Below are positions 24,898 to 34,677 of a stretch of 64,000 bases of DNA, piece by piece. The stretch lies in the NCBI GenBank assembly GCA_034679345.1, contig JAXDAY010000004.1:62001-126000 (forward strand). The letters are read 5' to 3'. The notes beneath the pieces were generated by a model. It had not been told where the DNA came from, did not search any database, and saw nothing but the letters and a program-made list of their open reading frames with translations. This stretch comes from JAXDAY01 sp034679345 (GTDB lineage Bacteria; Eisenbacteria; RBG-16-71-46; CAIMUX01; VGJL01). The first letter of the stretch is position 1, and each line of letters opens with the position of its first letter. Position numbers and translations under genes: made by a program.

Positions 24898-25992
24898 GTG
24901 CGCTATCGCTTCGAGGCATTCGACGATTCGCTGCGGCGGCTGATCGAGAGGCTCCGCGACATGCTCTCGATCTTCAATCACCTGCTGCTTCGAAGCGGAG
25001 GGGATCCAGAGCGCGCCCTGGAGTGGATGCGGGCGCTGCAGGAGGGGGGCTACCTCCCGGAGGACTGGGACCTCGACGCGTTCGAGAAGAGGCTCGAGGA
25101 CGAGGAGTACATCCGCAGGGAAGGCGCGCGGCGCGTCCTCGCCGCGAAGGGAGAACGGGCGATCCGGGCCTCCTCGCTCGAGGCGATCTTTGGCGGATTG
25201 CGGGCCGAGGGGATGGGGGGTCACCCTTCCCCGCATGAAGGGATCGGCGGACGCGACCCCCTCCCGGAGCGGCGTCCCTACGAGTTCGGCGACGACATCG
25301 CCTCGATCGACTTTCCCGACTCGATCAAGAACGCGGTCCGTCGCACCCATGGTGGGGAAACGCTCCCCATCGAGGAGGATCTCTCGGTCGCCGAGACGGA
25401 GCACTCCTCGACTTGCGCGACGGTGATCCTGATCGACGTCTCCCACTCGATGATCCTCTATGGGGAAGATCGAATCACGCCGGCGAAGCAGGTCGCGCTC
25501 GCCCTCTCCGAGCTGATCCTGACGAAGTACAAGAAGGACGCCCTGGATGTCGTCCTCTTCGGCGACGAGGCGCGGCGCGTGGAGGTCAGAGATCTCCCGC
25601 GGATCGAGGCCGGCCCGTTTCATACGAACACGCAGGAGGGGCTGCGTTTCGCGCGACGCGTCCTGGAGCGCCGGCACCAGACGAACCGGCAGATCTTTTT
25701 GATCACGGACGGCAAACCAACCGTAATTCGCAAGGGGGACGGCAGCCTCTACCGCAACGTCTTCGGGCTCGATCCGATCATCGTGGGCCGCACCCTCGAC
25801 GAGGCGGTCGCCTGCCGGCGGCGCAGGATTCCGATCACAACGTTCATGGTGGCCAGCGACCCCTACCTGAGGCAGTTCGTCGAGCAGCTGACCGAGCGCA
25901 ACCGGGGCAGGGCCTACTTCACTTCTCCCGATCGCCTGGGAAACTACCTCCTGCTCGACTTCATCCGAAACCGCAGGAAACGGGTCCGTTGA
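24898..25992 (+). CDS. von Willebrand factor A domain protein, partner of the MoxR-like ATPase
   Basis: 364 residues: a helical N-terminal half (1 to about 165) with a short Gly/Pro linker, then a vWA domain with an intact metal-ion-dependent adhesion site, DVSHSM (D180, S182, S184), the Thr of HTNTQEG and LITDGKP. No signal or membrane helix, so it is cytoplasmic. The start is GTG 24898, 3 bases after the AAA+ stop. AAA+/vWA pairs of this kind remodel or metallate protein complexes; the client is unknown here. Confidence 0.75.
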   Translation: MRYRFEAFDDSLRRLIERLRDMLSIFNHLLLRSGGDPERALEWMRALQEGGYLPEDWDLDAFEKRLEDEEYIRREGARRVLAAKGERAIRASSLEAIFGGLRAEGMGGHPSPHEGIGGRDPLPERRPYEFGDDIASIDFPDSIKNAVRRTHGGETLPIEEDLSVAETEHSSTCATVILIDVSHSMILYGEDRITPAKQVALALSELILTKYKKDALDVVLFGDEARRVEVRDLPRIEAGPFHTNTQEGLRFARRVLERRHQTNRQIFLITDGKPTVIRKGDGSLYRNVFGLDPIIVGRTLDEAVACRRRRIPITTFMVASDPYLRQFVEQLTERNRGRAYFTSPDRLGNYLLLDFIRNRRKRVR

Positions 25993-26516
25993 ACGAGCTG
26001 CCCCGCCTGCTGGCACTGGCAGGCCTCGATCTCGTCCTGCTCGCGGGGTGGATCGCGATCCCGCTCGGGCTCTCGGGAAACTTCATCCTCCTCGGCGCGG
26101 CGCTCGTCGCCGCCATCGCCACGAAGTTCACCGCCGTGGGGTGGATCGCCCTTGCGATCATGGCGGCCGCCGTCGTGGCGGGGGAAATCGTCGAGGCCTT
26201 CCTGGGATCGCTCACCGCACGGCGCTTCGGCGCGAGCAAGCATGGGATGATCGGCGCCTTCGCGGGGGGGCTGGTCGGCGGCATCATGGGCACCCTCGCA
26301 TTCCCGATCATTGGCTCGCTCCTCGGGTCATTCGCCGGCGCGGCCGCCGGAGCCATCGCGGGCGAGCTCCTTCGAGGCCGGCCCGCGGGGGAGGGGGCGC
26401 GCGCGGGCTGGGGCGCGTTCGTCGGCCGCGTCGCCGCGACCGGGATCAAGCTCGCGATCGGAACCGGGATCGTCGTCTACGTCGTGATCCGCACCCATGG
26501 AGGGCCTGGCCAATGA
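25989..26516 (+). CDS. DUF456 membrane protein
   Basis: A 175-residue hydrophobic protein with Gly-rich helices (LLGAALVAAIATKF, GMIGAFAGGLVGGIMG, GSLLGSFAGAAAGAIAGE), which is the layout of DUF456. Function unknown. The start is TTG 25989, overlapping the vWA stop (TTGA). Its stop overlaps the ATG of the hydrolase gene, so four genes from the AAA+ gene onward are coupled. Confidence 0.65.
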   Translation: MNELPRLLALAGLDLVLLAGWIAIPLGLSGNFILLGAALVAAIATKFTAVGWIALAIMAAAVVAGEIVEAFLGSLTARRFGASKHGMIGAFAGGLVGGIMGTLAFPIIGSLLGSFAGAAAGAIAGELLRGRPAGEGARAGWGAFVGRVAATGIKLAIGTGIVVYVVIRTHGGPGQ

Positions 26517-27313
26517 GATCTCGAATCAACGGCGTCGAGATTGCCTACGACGACGCCGGCCGGGGGGAAGCGATCCTCTTCTTCCACGCCTTCCCGCTGA
26601 ATCGCGAGATGTGGGATCCGCAGGTCGCCTTTCTCTCTCCGCGGCACCGGACCGTCCGCTTCGATGTTCCGGGTTTCGGTGAATCGGCTCCACCGCCCGA
26701 TGCGCTCTCGATCGAGCGGATCGCCGATGACGGCGCCGCCCTCCTCGATCGCCTCGGAATCGGCGCGGCCGTCGTGTGCGGCTGCTCGATGGGCGGCTAT
26801 GCCGCTCTGGCCTTCGCCTCGCGTCACCCGGATCGCTTGCGCGGGATCGTGCTGGCCGACACCCGCTCGGGCGCCGACTCGCCGGAGGGCAGGCGGGGCC
26901 GCCATGAGATGGCCGTTCGCGTGGAGCGGGAGGGGTGGGCCGCGGCGCGCGATTCGATGCTGCCGCGGCTCCTGGCGCCGGCGACCTTGCGCGAGCGGCC
27001 CGAGATCGTCGCGACTGTGGAGCGAATGATCGCCCGAGCCTCCGTGGAGGGGATCGTCGCGGCGCTGAGGGCGATGGCCGGCCGCCCCGACCGAAGCGGC
27101 GAGCTCTCCTCGATCCGCGTGCCGGCGCTCATCGTGTGCGGCCGGGAGGACGCGCTCACTCCACCCGCGGAGTCGGAGAGGATGCGCGCGGCGATCCCCG
27201 GCTCGCGAATCGCCCTCCTCGATGGCGCGGGGCATCTCGCCAACCTGGAGGCGGCCGGGGAGTTCAACGAGACTCTCGGCGCATTCCTCCTCGAGATCGC
27301 CTCCGGCGCTTGA
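26513..27313 (+). CDS. Alpha/beta hydrolase (3-oxoadipate enol-lactonase-like)
   Basis: A 266-residue alpha/beta hydrolase. The nucleophile elbow is GCSMGG, the acid is in CGREDALTPP, and the His is in GAGHLANLE; FFHAFPLNREMWDPQ forms the oxyanion-hole strand. The sequence resembles PcaD-type lactonases and esterases, but there are no aromatic-degradation genes nearby, so the substrate is open. Coupled to DUF456 by ATGA. Confidence 0.75.
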   Translation: MRSRINGVEIAYDDAGRGEAILFFHAFPLNREMWDPQVAFLSPRHRTVRFDVPGFGESAPPPDALSIERIADDGAALLDRLGIGAAVVCGCSMGGYAALAFASRHPDRLRGIVLADTRSGADSPEGRRGRHEMAVRVEREGWAAARDSMLPRLLAPATLRERPEIVATVERMIARASVEGIVAALRAMAGRPDRSGELSSIRVPALIVCGREDALTPPAESERMRAAIPGSRIALLDGAGHLANLEAAGEFNETLGAFLLEIASGA

Positions 27314-27438
27314 TCGTGGCGCCGCCTGCCATTTGCGGACTCGAGCGGAGGGGGGCTACCATCTACCGGGGTTCCGTCACCGGGCGAGACCACGATCCCG
27401 GCGCGTGCGCGGGGAGCGGCTCAAGATGGGAGGGGAGC

Positions 27439-28545
27439 GTGCGGTTGCAGCCGGTTCCTTACATGAGCTGGGCGAAGTCCCACATGGAGAGCCCGGGGAT
27501 CCACAATCTGGGATCCAGCGGAATCCGGGACCTCGTTCCTCCGGCTGATCTGGACTTCCGCGTCCTCGATCTCATCGGCGAGACGACGAACGAGGACGGC
27601 CTGCCGGCGCTGCGCGAGGCGATTGCGCGGCGCTACCGTCTGGATGCGGAGCGGATCCTGCTGGGCGAGGGGGCGAGTCTCGCGAACTTCCTCGTCTACG
27701 CCGCCTGGATCCGCCCCGGCGACCCGGTCCTGATCGAGGAGCCGCACTACGAGCCGATCCGGTGCGCCCTCGCGGCCCTTGGCGCGCGGATCCGTCCGGT
27801 CGCGGTCGACGGCCCAGGCGGATACGAAGCGCTCCTCGATGCGTTGAGGAACGGGCGCGGGACGCGGTGGCGCGCGGCGGTGGTGACGCATCCCCACAAT
27901 CCGAGCGGAGGGGAGATCGCCCCCGATCTCATGCGCGCCCTGGCCGAAGCGTGCGCGGCCCATGGGGGGATCCTCTTCGTCGACGAGGCCTACCGCGAGA
28001 TCCTGCTCGAGGAGCCCCCGGGCTGCGCTGCCCACGAGAGCGATTCGATCGTCGTGACATCGAGCCTGACGAAGGTCTTCGGGCTGAGCCACCTGCGGGC
28101 CGGCTGGGCGGTCGGACCGCGCGATCTGATCGACTCCGCCCGCCGACTGAACGACAATCTCGGCGTGGTTCATCCCTACATCACCGAGAGTCTCACGGAG
28201 CGCCTTCTCTCGGACGAGGCGAAGATGGCCCGCTGGAAGCGTCTGGTGGAGGCGCGGCTCAAGGAGAATCGCGGGCTTCTCGCAACCTTCCTGGATCGCT
28301 GGGCGATCTTCGAGGGGGGGCTCGCCGAGCGCGGCATCCTCGCCTTCCCGCGCGTGGCGCCGTTCGGATCGATTCCCGACGCGGAGACGCTCTGCCGACG
28401 GGCGCGCGAGGAGGCGAACGTCGTGCTGGTGCCGGGCCGGTTCTTCCAGAGGCCGGATCGTGTGCGCATCGCGGTGGGCGGCCCGCCGGAACAAGTGGCC
28501 GCGGCCCTCACGGCGTTCGGGAAGTTCCTGGAGGCCGCCCGGTGA
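27439..28545 (+). CDS. Fold-type I PLP aminotransferase
   Basis: A 368-residue class I/II aminotransferase. Visible sites are the NEDGLPALREAIA helix, the HPHNPSGG motif (151-158), VDEAYRE (181-187) and the PLP Lys K212 in SSLTKVFGLSHLRAGW. The start GTG 27439 has GGGAGGGG directly upstream. The substrate cannot be assigned; aspartate/aromatic aminotransferases and alliinase-like enzymes are comparable. It stands alone between the hydrolase (125-base gap with nothing recognisable) and the subtilase. Confidence 0.75.
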   Translation: MRLQPVPYMSWAKSHMESPGIHNLGSSGIRDLVPPADLDFRVLDLIGETTNEDGLPALREAIARRYRLDAERILLGEGASLANFLVYAAWIRPGDPVLIEEPHYEPIRCALAALGARIRPVAVDGPGGYEALLDALRNGRGTRWRAAVVTHPHNPSGGEIAPDLMRALAEACAAHGGILFVDEAYREILLEEPPGCAAHESDSIVVTSSLTKVFGLSHLRAGWAVGPRDLIDSARRLNDNLGVVHPYITESLTERLLSDEAKMARWKRLVEARLKENRGLLATFLDRWAIFEGGLAERGILAFPRVAPFGSIPDAETLCRRAREEANVVLVPGRFFQRPDRVRIAVGGPPEQVAAALTAFGKFLEAAR

Positions 28546-28637
28546 GAGTCGCCGGCGGAATGGCCGGGGTGGCGTATGATCAGCCCGCGCGGCGGCTGGT
28601 CGCGGGGGCGATCGCATGAAGACCTCGGGGAGTTGAG

Positions 28638-30971
28638 ATGAAGCCACGGATCATCTGGCTCGTCGGCGCCTGCCTCGCAGTCGGGGCGGCCGTCTGCGGC
28701 GAGCCGTCAACGGCCGCTCTCCCGTCCGGTGGAAGGCAGGGGCTCTACTGGGTCTACCTCGCCCGGGAGAGCGCTGCTTCGCCGCTTGCCCTCTCGCGCC
28801 GTGCGATCGACCGGCTCGCGAAGTCGGGCCTGAGCCCGGGGGAGGATCCGCGTGATCGCGCCGTGAGCGAGTCGAGCCTCGCGCCGATTCGCGAGCGCGG
28901 TCTCGAGGTGAGGCGCATTTCGCGCTGGCTGCGCGCCGCTTCGGTCCGGATGAGCGCCGGGCAGGCTCGCGAACTGGCCCTCGACCCGCGGGTGCGCGCC
29001 GTGCGACCCGTCGCGCGCCTGATCCGGGATCGCGCGCAGGCCTCGATCGAGAGCGTCGAGGCCCCGAGCGATCGTCCCGGGGGGCGTCCATCGATGGGAG
29101 GAGAAGATCCCGCGTCCTTGCGCGGCGCGGATTACGGGCCTGCGTTCGATCAGCTCGAGATGATCGGGGCGACCGATCTCCACTCGCTCGGCTACAGCGG
29201 CGCCGGGGTGATGGTCGCTCTCTTCGATGGCGGATTCTACAAGGAGCATGCGAGCCTGAGCGGCCTCGACCTCCTCGCCGAGCGCGACTTCGTCCACGAC
29301 GACGACGAGACCCAGTATGATCCGGGCGATCCGGATGACTCGCCCTATTCCAACGATCACGGCACCTACACCTGGTCCGCCCTGGGGGGATACGCCCCGG
29401 GCAAGTTGATCGGGGCCGCATATGCGGCGAGCTTCGTCCTCGCCAAGACCGAGGATGTCTCCCGCGAGGTCCACCTCGAGGAGGACAACTACATCGCCGC
29501 CCTCGAATGGGCCGACTCGCTCGGGGTCGAGATCATCTCGACCTCGCTTGGCTACCGGCAGTTCGACAACGGCGACTTCTACTCGGACGGGGAGCTCGAC
29601 GGCGCGACGATCCCGATTTCGATCGCCGCCGACATCGCAGCCGAGCGAGGGATGCTCGTGGTGACCGCGATGGGGAACGAGGGCCCTGGAGAGAGCTCCA
29701 TCGTGGCTCCCGCGGACGGCAAGCGGGTCTGCGGCGTCGGGGCCGTCGACCGGCTCGGACGCGTGGCGCTCTTCAGCGGCCGCGGCCCGACGGGGGATGG
29801 ACGGGTGAAGCCCGACCTCTGCGCCATGGGGGTCGGGACCCACTGCGCCCAGGCCGCGAGCCCGAACGTCTACGGCCGCGTCAACGGCACCTCACTCTCG
29901 ACGCCGCTCATCGCGGGTCTCGCGGCGCAGCTCCTCGAGGCCCGCCCGGACTGGGGCCCCGACAGCCTTCTGCATTCCCTTCGACGGACTGCATCGATGA
30001 GCGCGAACCCGACGAACGCCTCGGGCTGGGGGATCGCGAACGGCCTCGCGGCTCTGGGGATCGAGACGGCCCGCCTCGTCGTCGCCGGATTCGCGTGGCA
30101 GGATTCCGTCGAAGGCAATGGCGATGGGAATCCGAACTGGGGCGAAGTGGGGCAGTTGAGCCTCTGGATTCGTAACGAGGGGCGGGGAGCCTCGAGCGCG
30201 GGAGAGATCACGCCCTCCTCCCACGATCCGCGGCTCGAGCTGCTGGACAGCCTCGCGGTGGCGCTGCCACCCGTTGCCCCGGGCGACTCGACTTTGCTCG
30301 CCCTCGGGCGGGCCGGGCTCACGGGCGGGCCGGAGGGTTCGGTCGTCCGGGGATTCGTCACGATCGAGGAAGGCGATCGCAGGATCGATCGGCGCGTGGA
30401 CTTGATCGTCGTTCCGGCGGAGCTGCTCTCGGCCTTCCAGGCCTCGTCCGGTCCGGCCGGCACGGTGGATCTGTGGTGGAGCCTCCGCACCGAGGCCGTC
30501 ACCGGCGTCCGGATCCTCCGGGAGGAGGACGGCGGAGAGCCGGGCCTCATCCACCAAGGGACCCTGCTCCCGTCAGTCTCGGCCTGGCGGGATCACCCGG
30601 GGCGGGCCGGGGAGTATCGCTACTACCTCGATCTCGAGCTGCTCACTGGCCAGCTTGTCATCCGCGAGGGCCCGCTCGGAGTTCTCGTCGAGGATGCTCA
30701 GGTCGCGGCGCTCGCGACTCCGTTTCCGAATCCGATCGGTTCGGCCGAACTGGCGATCCCCTTCGCCTGGCCTCGGGGCGGAACGGCGGAGATCGAGATC
30801 TTTGCGGTCACCGGTCGACGAGTCGCGCGGATCCACGGTTCGCCGGAGGCCGGCGGGATCGGGCTCGCGCGGTGGGATCTCCGGGACGACGCGAGAAATC
30901 GGGTCGCCGCCGGGCTCTACTTCGTCCGCCTGGAAGGGGGACCCGCCCGCCGGGTGGTCGTCCTTCGCTGA
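28638..30971 (+). CDS. Secreted subtilisin-family (S8) protease with C-terminal sorting domain
   Basis: 777 residues: signal peptide (1 to about 27), a propeptide-like region to about 165, then the S8 catalytic domain with D197 (ALFDGGF), H241 (NDHGTYTWSALGG) and S419 (GTSLSTPLIAG). A beta-rich region follows (about 470-690). The C-terminal module of about 80 residues starts PFPNPIGSAELAIPF and ends LYFVRLEGGPARRVVVLR. This is the FlgD-like or type-9-like domain that FCB bacteria use for export or anchoring. The start ATG has GGGGAG 7 bases upstream. A short piece (30357-30401) has a 43/45 inverted copy at 34818-34862. Confidence 0.85.
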   Translation: MKPRIIWLVGACLAVGAAVCGEPSTAALPSGGRQGLYWVYLARESAASPLALSRRAIDRLAKSGLSPGEDPRDRAVSESSLAPIRERGLEVRRISRWLRAASVRMSAGQARELALDPRVRAVRPVARLIRDRAQASIESVEAPSDRPGGRPSMGGEDPASLRGADYGPAFDQLEMIGATDLHSLGYSGAGVMVALFDGGFYKEHASLSGLDLLAERDFVHDDDETQYDPGDPDDSPYSNDHGTYTWSALGGYAPGKLIGAAYAASFVLAKTEDVSREVHLEEDNYIAALEWADSLGVEIISTSLGYRQFDNGDFYSDGELDGATIPISIAADIAAERGMLVVTAMGNEGPGESSIVAPADGKRVCGVGAVDRLGRVALFSGRGPTGDGRVKPDLCAMGVGTHCAQAASPNVYGRVNGTSLSTPLIAGLAAQLLEARPDWGPDSLLHSLRRTASMSANPTNASGWGIANGLAALGIETARLVVAGFAWQDSVEGNGDGNPNWGEVGQLSLWIRNEGRGASSAGEITPSSHDPRLELLDSLAVALPPVAPGDSTLLALGRAGLTGGPEGSVVRGFVTIEEGDRRIDRRVDLIVVPAELLSAFQASSGPAGTVDLWWSLRTEAVTGVRILREEDGGEPGLIHQGTLLPSVSAWRDHPGRAGEYRYYLDLELLTGQLVIREGPLGVLVEDAQVAALATPFPNPIGSAELAIPFAWPRGGTAEIEIFAVTGRRVARIHGSPEAGGIGLARWDLRDDARNRVAAGLYFVRLEGGPARRVVVLR

Positions 30972-31007
30972 TATGGAATGACGCTGAGTCAAGGCATTGA
31001 TTCAGTG

Positions 31008-31043
31008 GGGCGATCTCCTTTCTCCCAAGAGAGGGGGTCGCCC
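31008..31043. terminator. Strong hairpin between convergent subtilase and lipoprotein genes
   Basis: GGGCGATCTCC (31008-31018) pairs with GGGGGTCGCCC (31033-31043) through 11 positions including two G-T pairs, and inside it TCTC/GAGA (31021-31032) pair around CCAA. It has no long T-run but lies 36 bases past the protease stop. The remaining bases to 31258 hold nothing recognisable. Confidence 0.55.
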
Positions 31044-31258
31044 TTCCACGTAGGTTTGGGATGAGCAGGAAGGCCGGGCGCCTCGACGACGAGCCACGCT
31101 GATATTCGCGGGTTGCGCCAGCGCCCCGGGCGGAGCCGCAGGACTGTGATCCGTCGGGAGAGCGCGCTCAGGATCGCCCGACCGCTGAGTCCTCTCATCA
31201 AATGGAGCCTCCGGGAATCCCGGGGCGGTTCACCACCCGAGGTCACACCCCCGCACAG

Positions 31259-33190
31259 CTACTGCAGCCGGAGCACCCAGATATCGCTCTTGCCGTCTCT
31301 CGTTGCGGTGAAGGTGATCGCCGTCCCGTCCGGAGACCAGGAAGGACCCGATTCGCTTCCATTCGGATCGGAGGTGAGTCGCACCGGGCTCTCTCCAGTA
31401 GCGGACATGAGCCAGAGATCTACGCTGCCACTCCGATTCGATGAAAAGGCGATGGACTGACCGTCGGGAGACCAGGCGGGGCCGGCATCCACCGCGGGAT
31501 CTTGCGTCAACTGAACCGGGATCCCCCCTACGATTTCCTTTACCCAGATCTCCCAGTTCCCGCTCTGCTCGCTGCCATAGACAATCTGTGCCCCATCGGG
31601 CGACCAATCCATCCGTCCGAAGTTCCAATTCCCTCCCGTCACCAAGACCTCAGGAGATCCGCCTCCGGCTGGAACCGCCCACATGACGCTGTCGAGCGGG
31701 TTGGGATAGTCAAACGTCCAACTATAATACGCAATCCTCAATCCGTCGGGAGACCAGACGGGTCCTGACAGCATGATGGTCCGCCCCCCTGCAACAAGTG
31801 TACGGACAGCGGCTCCGGGCAAGGCATCCATCACTGCTAGATCCACGACTGTGTGTGGGAAGTCATCTCGCCATGCCCTGAACGCGATCTGGCTGCCATC
31901 GGGTGACCACTTAGGCATAATGCCGCCGAGCGGAAGCTCGGTGAGGCGCGTCACTGTCCCGCCCCCCGCGGGAATCGTATAGAGATGGCGGACCCGGGCG
32001 TCACTGCTCGGTTCCCAGTCCGCGGAAAATACGATCAGCTGGCCATCGGGAGACCAGTCCGGATACTCCGCACCGTATCGGGTGCTGCTATAAGTCAGCC
32101 GCATCAGGGCATTCGCCCCCGGATATGCCGTCGCCACGCGTGACAGATAAGACCAGTTCGACGCATCATCCGCCGACTTCAGGCCGATGTAGTACATCTG
32201 CCCGCTCTCGGGCGCCACGATCTCGAATTCTTCCGCCGCCCCCGCGGGCGCAGGCGCAGGAAGTCCCTCGATTCGGATCGCGCCATCCCAGGAATCTTCC
32301 GACAGAGGCGCCAGCGCGTAGCGCAGGTCATAGACCGCCGCCTGTCCGAGCGTGTCGTCATCTCCCGGCGCGGTCCACTGGAGAACAATCCGATCCTCCG
32401 AGGGGGATGTCGCGGACAGGTCTCTCACCGGGTTCGGCGGGATCACATCCGCCGTGAACACACTTGCATCGTTCGAGATGCCGGACCAGTTCTCCCGATC
32501 GTCCCCCGTCTTCAACGCGAAGTGATAGGTCTCGTTCTCGACCAACTCCTCCACCGTGAGTGACTCCAGGCTGCCCGGCTCCCCCGGAGGGGGAATCCCA
32601 TCGATCCGAGCAGCCTCATCCCAGTTCTCCTCCGTGATCGGATCTCCCGACCGCCGCAAGTCGTATGCCGCCGCCCGTCCCGCGTCTCCGTCGTTGCCAG
32701 GAGCCGTCCAGGTGAGTGTGGCGCTGCGCGTCGTGTAGTGCGACACGATGAGATTCCCCACCGCCGCCGGAGGGATCTTGTCCTCGATCTCGCACTCCAC
32801 GACATTCGAGATGCCTGACCAGTTCGGCACCTCGTCCGCCGCCCGGATCGCGAGGCGCCAAGACCCATCCGGCAGCTCCACGACGAATCGCTCCCGCTCC
32901 CCTGCAGGGGCTGGGACGGGCGGATCGGCCACCACTGATGCCGAGTCCCAGGTCTGCTCCGTCAAGGTCGAGGATGAAAAGCGAATGTCGTAGACCGCCG
33001 CACGCCCCCAGTCCTCGTCGTCCCCAGGTGCCGTCCATCCAAGGCGGACCTGTCGACCCGGAAGCTTCTCGAGCACGAGATCGTCAATCCGCTCCGGCGG
33101 AATCGTCTCGATCCCGAGCTTCGCCTTGTCGTCCCCGCAGGCGGCGATAGCGATCAGCAGCATGCCGATCCACAGGATGGGTCTTCTCAT
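31259..33190 (-). CDS. Lipoprotein with three FN3 domains and a six-bladed TolB-like propeller
   Basis: 643 residues with lipobox IAIAAC (Cys18). Three similar FN3-like domains (about 32-135, 138-250 and 251-358) each carry a TWTAPGNDGDAGRAAAYDLR-type strand and a xNWSGISN turn. A PD40/TolB propeller follows, with six WSPDG repeats (from YPDWSPDGQLIVFSAD to GPSWSPDGTAITFTAT). It is presumably a surface-exposed or periplasmic binding protein. Codon and base use is slightly lower in GC than in the flanking core genes. It lies 86 bases downstream of the Hint gene on the same strand. Confidence 0.75.
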   Translation of the reverse strand: MRRPILWIGMLLIAIAACGDDKAKLGIETIPPERIDDLVLEKLPGRQVRLGWTAPGDDEDWGRAAVYDIRFSSSTLTEQTWDSASVVADPPVPAPAGERERFVVELPDGSWRLAIRAADEVPNWSGISNVVECEIEDKIPPAAVGNLIVSHYTTRSATLTWTAPGNDGDAGRAAAYDLRRSGDPITEENWDEAARIDGIPPPGEPGSLESLTVEELVENETYHFALKTGDDRENWSGISNDASVFTADVIPPNPVRDLSATSPSEDRIVLQWTAPGDDDTLGQAAVYDLRYALAPLSEDSWDGAIRIEGLPAPAPAGAAEEFEIVAPESGQMYYIGLKSADDASNWSYLSRVATAYPGANALMRLTYSSTRYGAEYPDWSPDGQLIVFSADWEPSSDARVRHLYTIPAGGGTVTRLTELPLGGIMPKWSPDGSQIAFRAWRDDFPHTVVDLAVMDALPGAAVRTLVAGGRTIMLSGPVWSPDGLRIAYYSWTFDYPNPLDSVMWAVPAGGGSPEVLVTGGNWNFGRMDWSPDGAQIVYGSEQSGNWEIWVKEIVGGIPVQLTQDPAVDAGPAWSPDGQSIAFSSNRSGSVDLWLMSATGESPVRLTSDPNGSESGPSWSPDGTAITFTATRDGKSDIWVLRLQ

Positions 33191-33276
33191 GAGGGGCTCC
33201 CATCAATTGAGTGGCGGAGAGCTTCCTCCGCTGGGATCACCAGGCCCCGCTTCGCAGGCTCTCCGAAGTCCCGTGA

Positions 33277-34008
33277 TCAGTACGGGTAGTACTGCATGTA
33301 CTCGAGGCAGTCCTCCTTGTTGTGCACGATAATCCCGTGGGCGACGTAGACTCCGCTCGAGACCTGGATGTTGTAGACGGTCGCCTCGGCCTCGATCTTC
33401 TCGATCGAGAAGACAGGGATCACGGCGCGGTCGGGCCCGGTGAGGAGATCGCCAGCGGAGAGATCCCCGACCGCGACCCACCTACCCCGGCTCAGCACAG
33501 GGTGATTCTCTGTCGCACGGATCTTCCCATTGATGACCTAGTAGTGGTCGACTGTGTAGGGGGCGTGGACGCGGACCACTTCGGCAGGCAGCGAAGTGGC
33601 CGTGATCTCGTCATACGAGAGAACGCGGTCGCCGGCCTGGATCTTCTCCACCGGCTTCGCCGTGCCGTCCGCCAGGGTGATCGGCGCGCCCTCGAGGAGG
33701 CAGTCGCACCCGGGAGTGTTGTCGCAGTGGCAGTAGTCCACTGGGCCGGTCGCCTCCTCGCACGGCGGATCTCCATACCAACGGCAGTACCAGAACCTCA
33801 CGCCATTGACACACGGTCCCCAAACGATCTCCTTGCTGCAGTTGTCTCCCCCAAGACACCATGCGCTGCTGACCTGTCTGCAATTCGGGGTGGCATCAGT
33901 GTCATCTGCCAGCATCCCCGCCAATGCACCGCAGAGCAACGCGCTCCCCGCGACCCACACGAACGCCCGCCACCCTGCCCTGGACCTCGATTGAATCTTT
34001 CGCTTCAC
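33277..34008 (-). pseudogene. Exported Hint (intein/hedgehog-like) domain protein interrupted by one in-frame TAG
   Basis: The reading frame runs from GTG 34008 (AGGAGGG 8 bases upstream) to 33277, 242 residues, with a single TAG at 33538-33540. An N-terminal hydrophobic segment (FVWVAGSALLCGALAGML) precedes a Cys-rich linker (NCRQVSSAWCLGGDNCSKE, then CCHC-like cysteines). The Hint domain starts CLLEGAPITLADG and continues PVEKIQAGDRVLSYDE. After PYTVDHY comes the TAG, then VINGKIRATENHPVLSRGRW and the closing VYNIQVSSGVYVAHG with IIVHN. Both halves are in the same frame and keep all Hint blocks. In related proteins the interrupted position is usually Tyr (TAC/TAT, one base from TAG). This is either a fresh nonsense mutation, a sequencing error or a read-through site. 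Confidence 0.8.
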
Positions 34009-34677
34009 GGATAGGACCCTCCTCTGTGCGCCGCCATTCGAACGGCGTGGGTCACACCCCAGTCGCCCCCTGACAGGGGATCCGAGCAGGGAGCGACCGG
34101 AGTTGATCGATGGGCCTGTCCGCTGTAGCATTGATTCGGGTCTGTTGGGATCAGGCAGAGGCGTGCATTTGACGTGGACACCTCCGCTCTGGTGCTGGAC
34201 AGGCCCACTTTCATTGCGGAAACACTGCGATCGGGAACGAAGCATTGTCGGGAAGCTGGAGTGAGGCGACTCGATGAACAGCGCCGAGGCAGGCGCGATG
34301 TCGCGGCGGCTTGCGGATCACCGCGAATCGATTGGACGGAACAGACGGAGTCTTGAGGTCTTCTCATCGGCCACCTCAGGTCACTTCCGCGGGCCGCCCC
34401 AACTGCGCCGCGGGTCGCACCAGAACCGACGGGCAAGAGGATACCCCCCCCAGTGCAACTGTCAATCAGTTTCCTCCAGTCTCTGTGGTGGAATCACCGG
34501 TGCGTGCTGTCGCCAGCCCTCGATTCGACCTGGCCCTCGTGACGCTGGACATGGCCCCGCGGAGTGAGTGCAGCCCCCCCGCCTTGACCCTCCCCCGGCC
34601 CCTGTGACAAACAGCCCCGTACTTCTCGAACCAGCCCCCATTGGGATTCCACGAACCGATCAAGGAGCCGTGCACGG
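34009..34677. other. Gene-free stretch upstream of the Hint gene
   Basis: About 670 bases with no gene I can support. It includes a 10-bp perfect inverted repeat, GGGCCTGTCC (34112-34121) and GGACAGGCCC (34197-34206), 75 bases apart. Short open frames here show no family likeness. The region is probably the Hint promoter plus rearranged sequence, given the gene fragments that follow. Confidence 0.4.

Noticed and set aside
33538..33540. TAG as a programmed read-through or amber-coded residue
   Set aside because: No stem-loop or other recoding element is evident after the stop, and other genes here end normally in TAG; kept only as a possibility in the finding.
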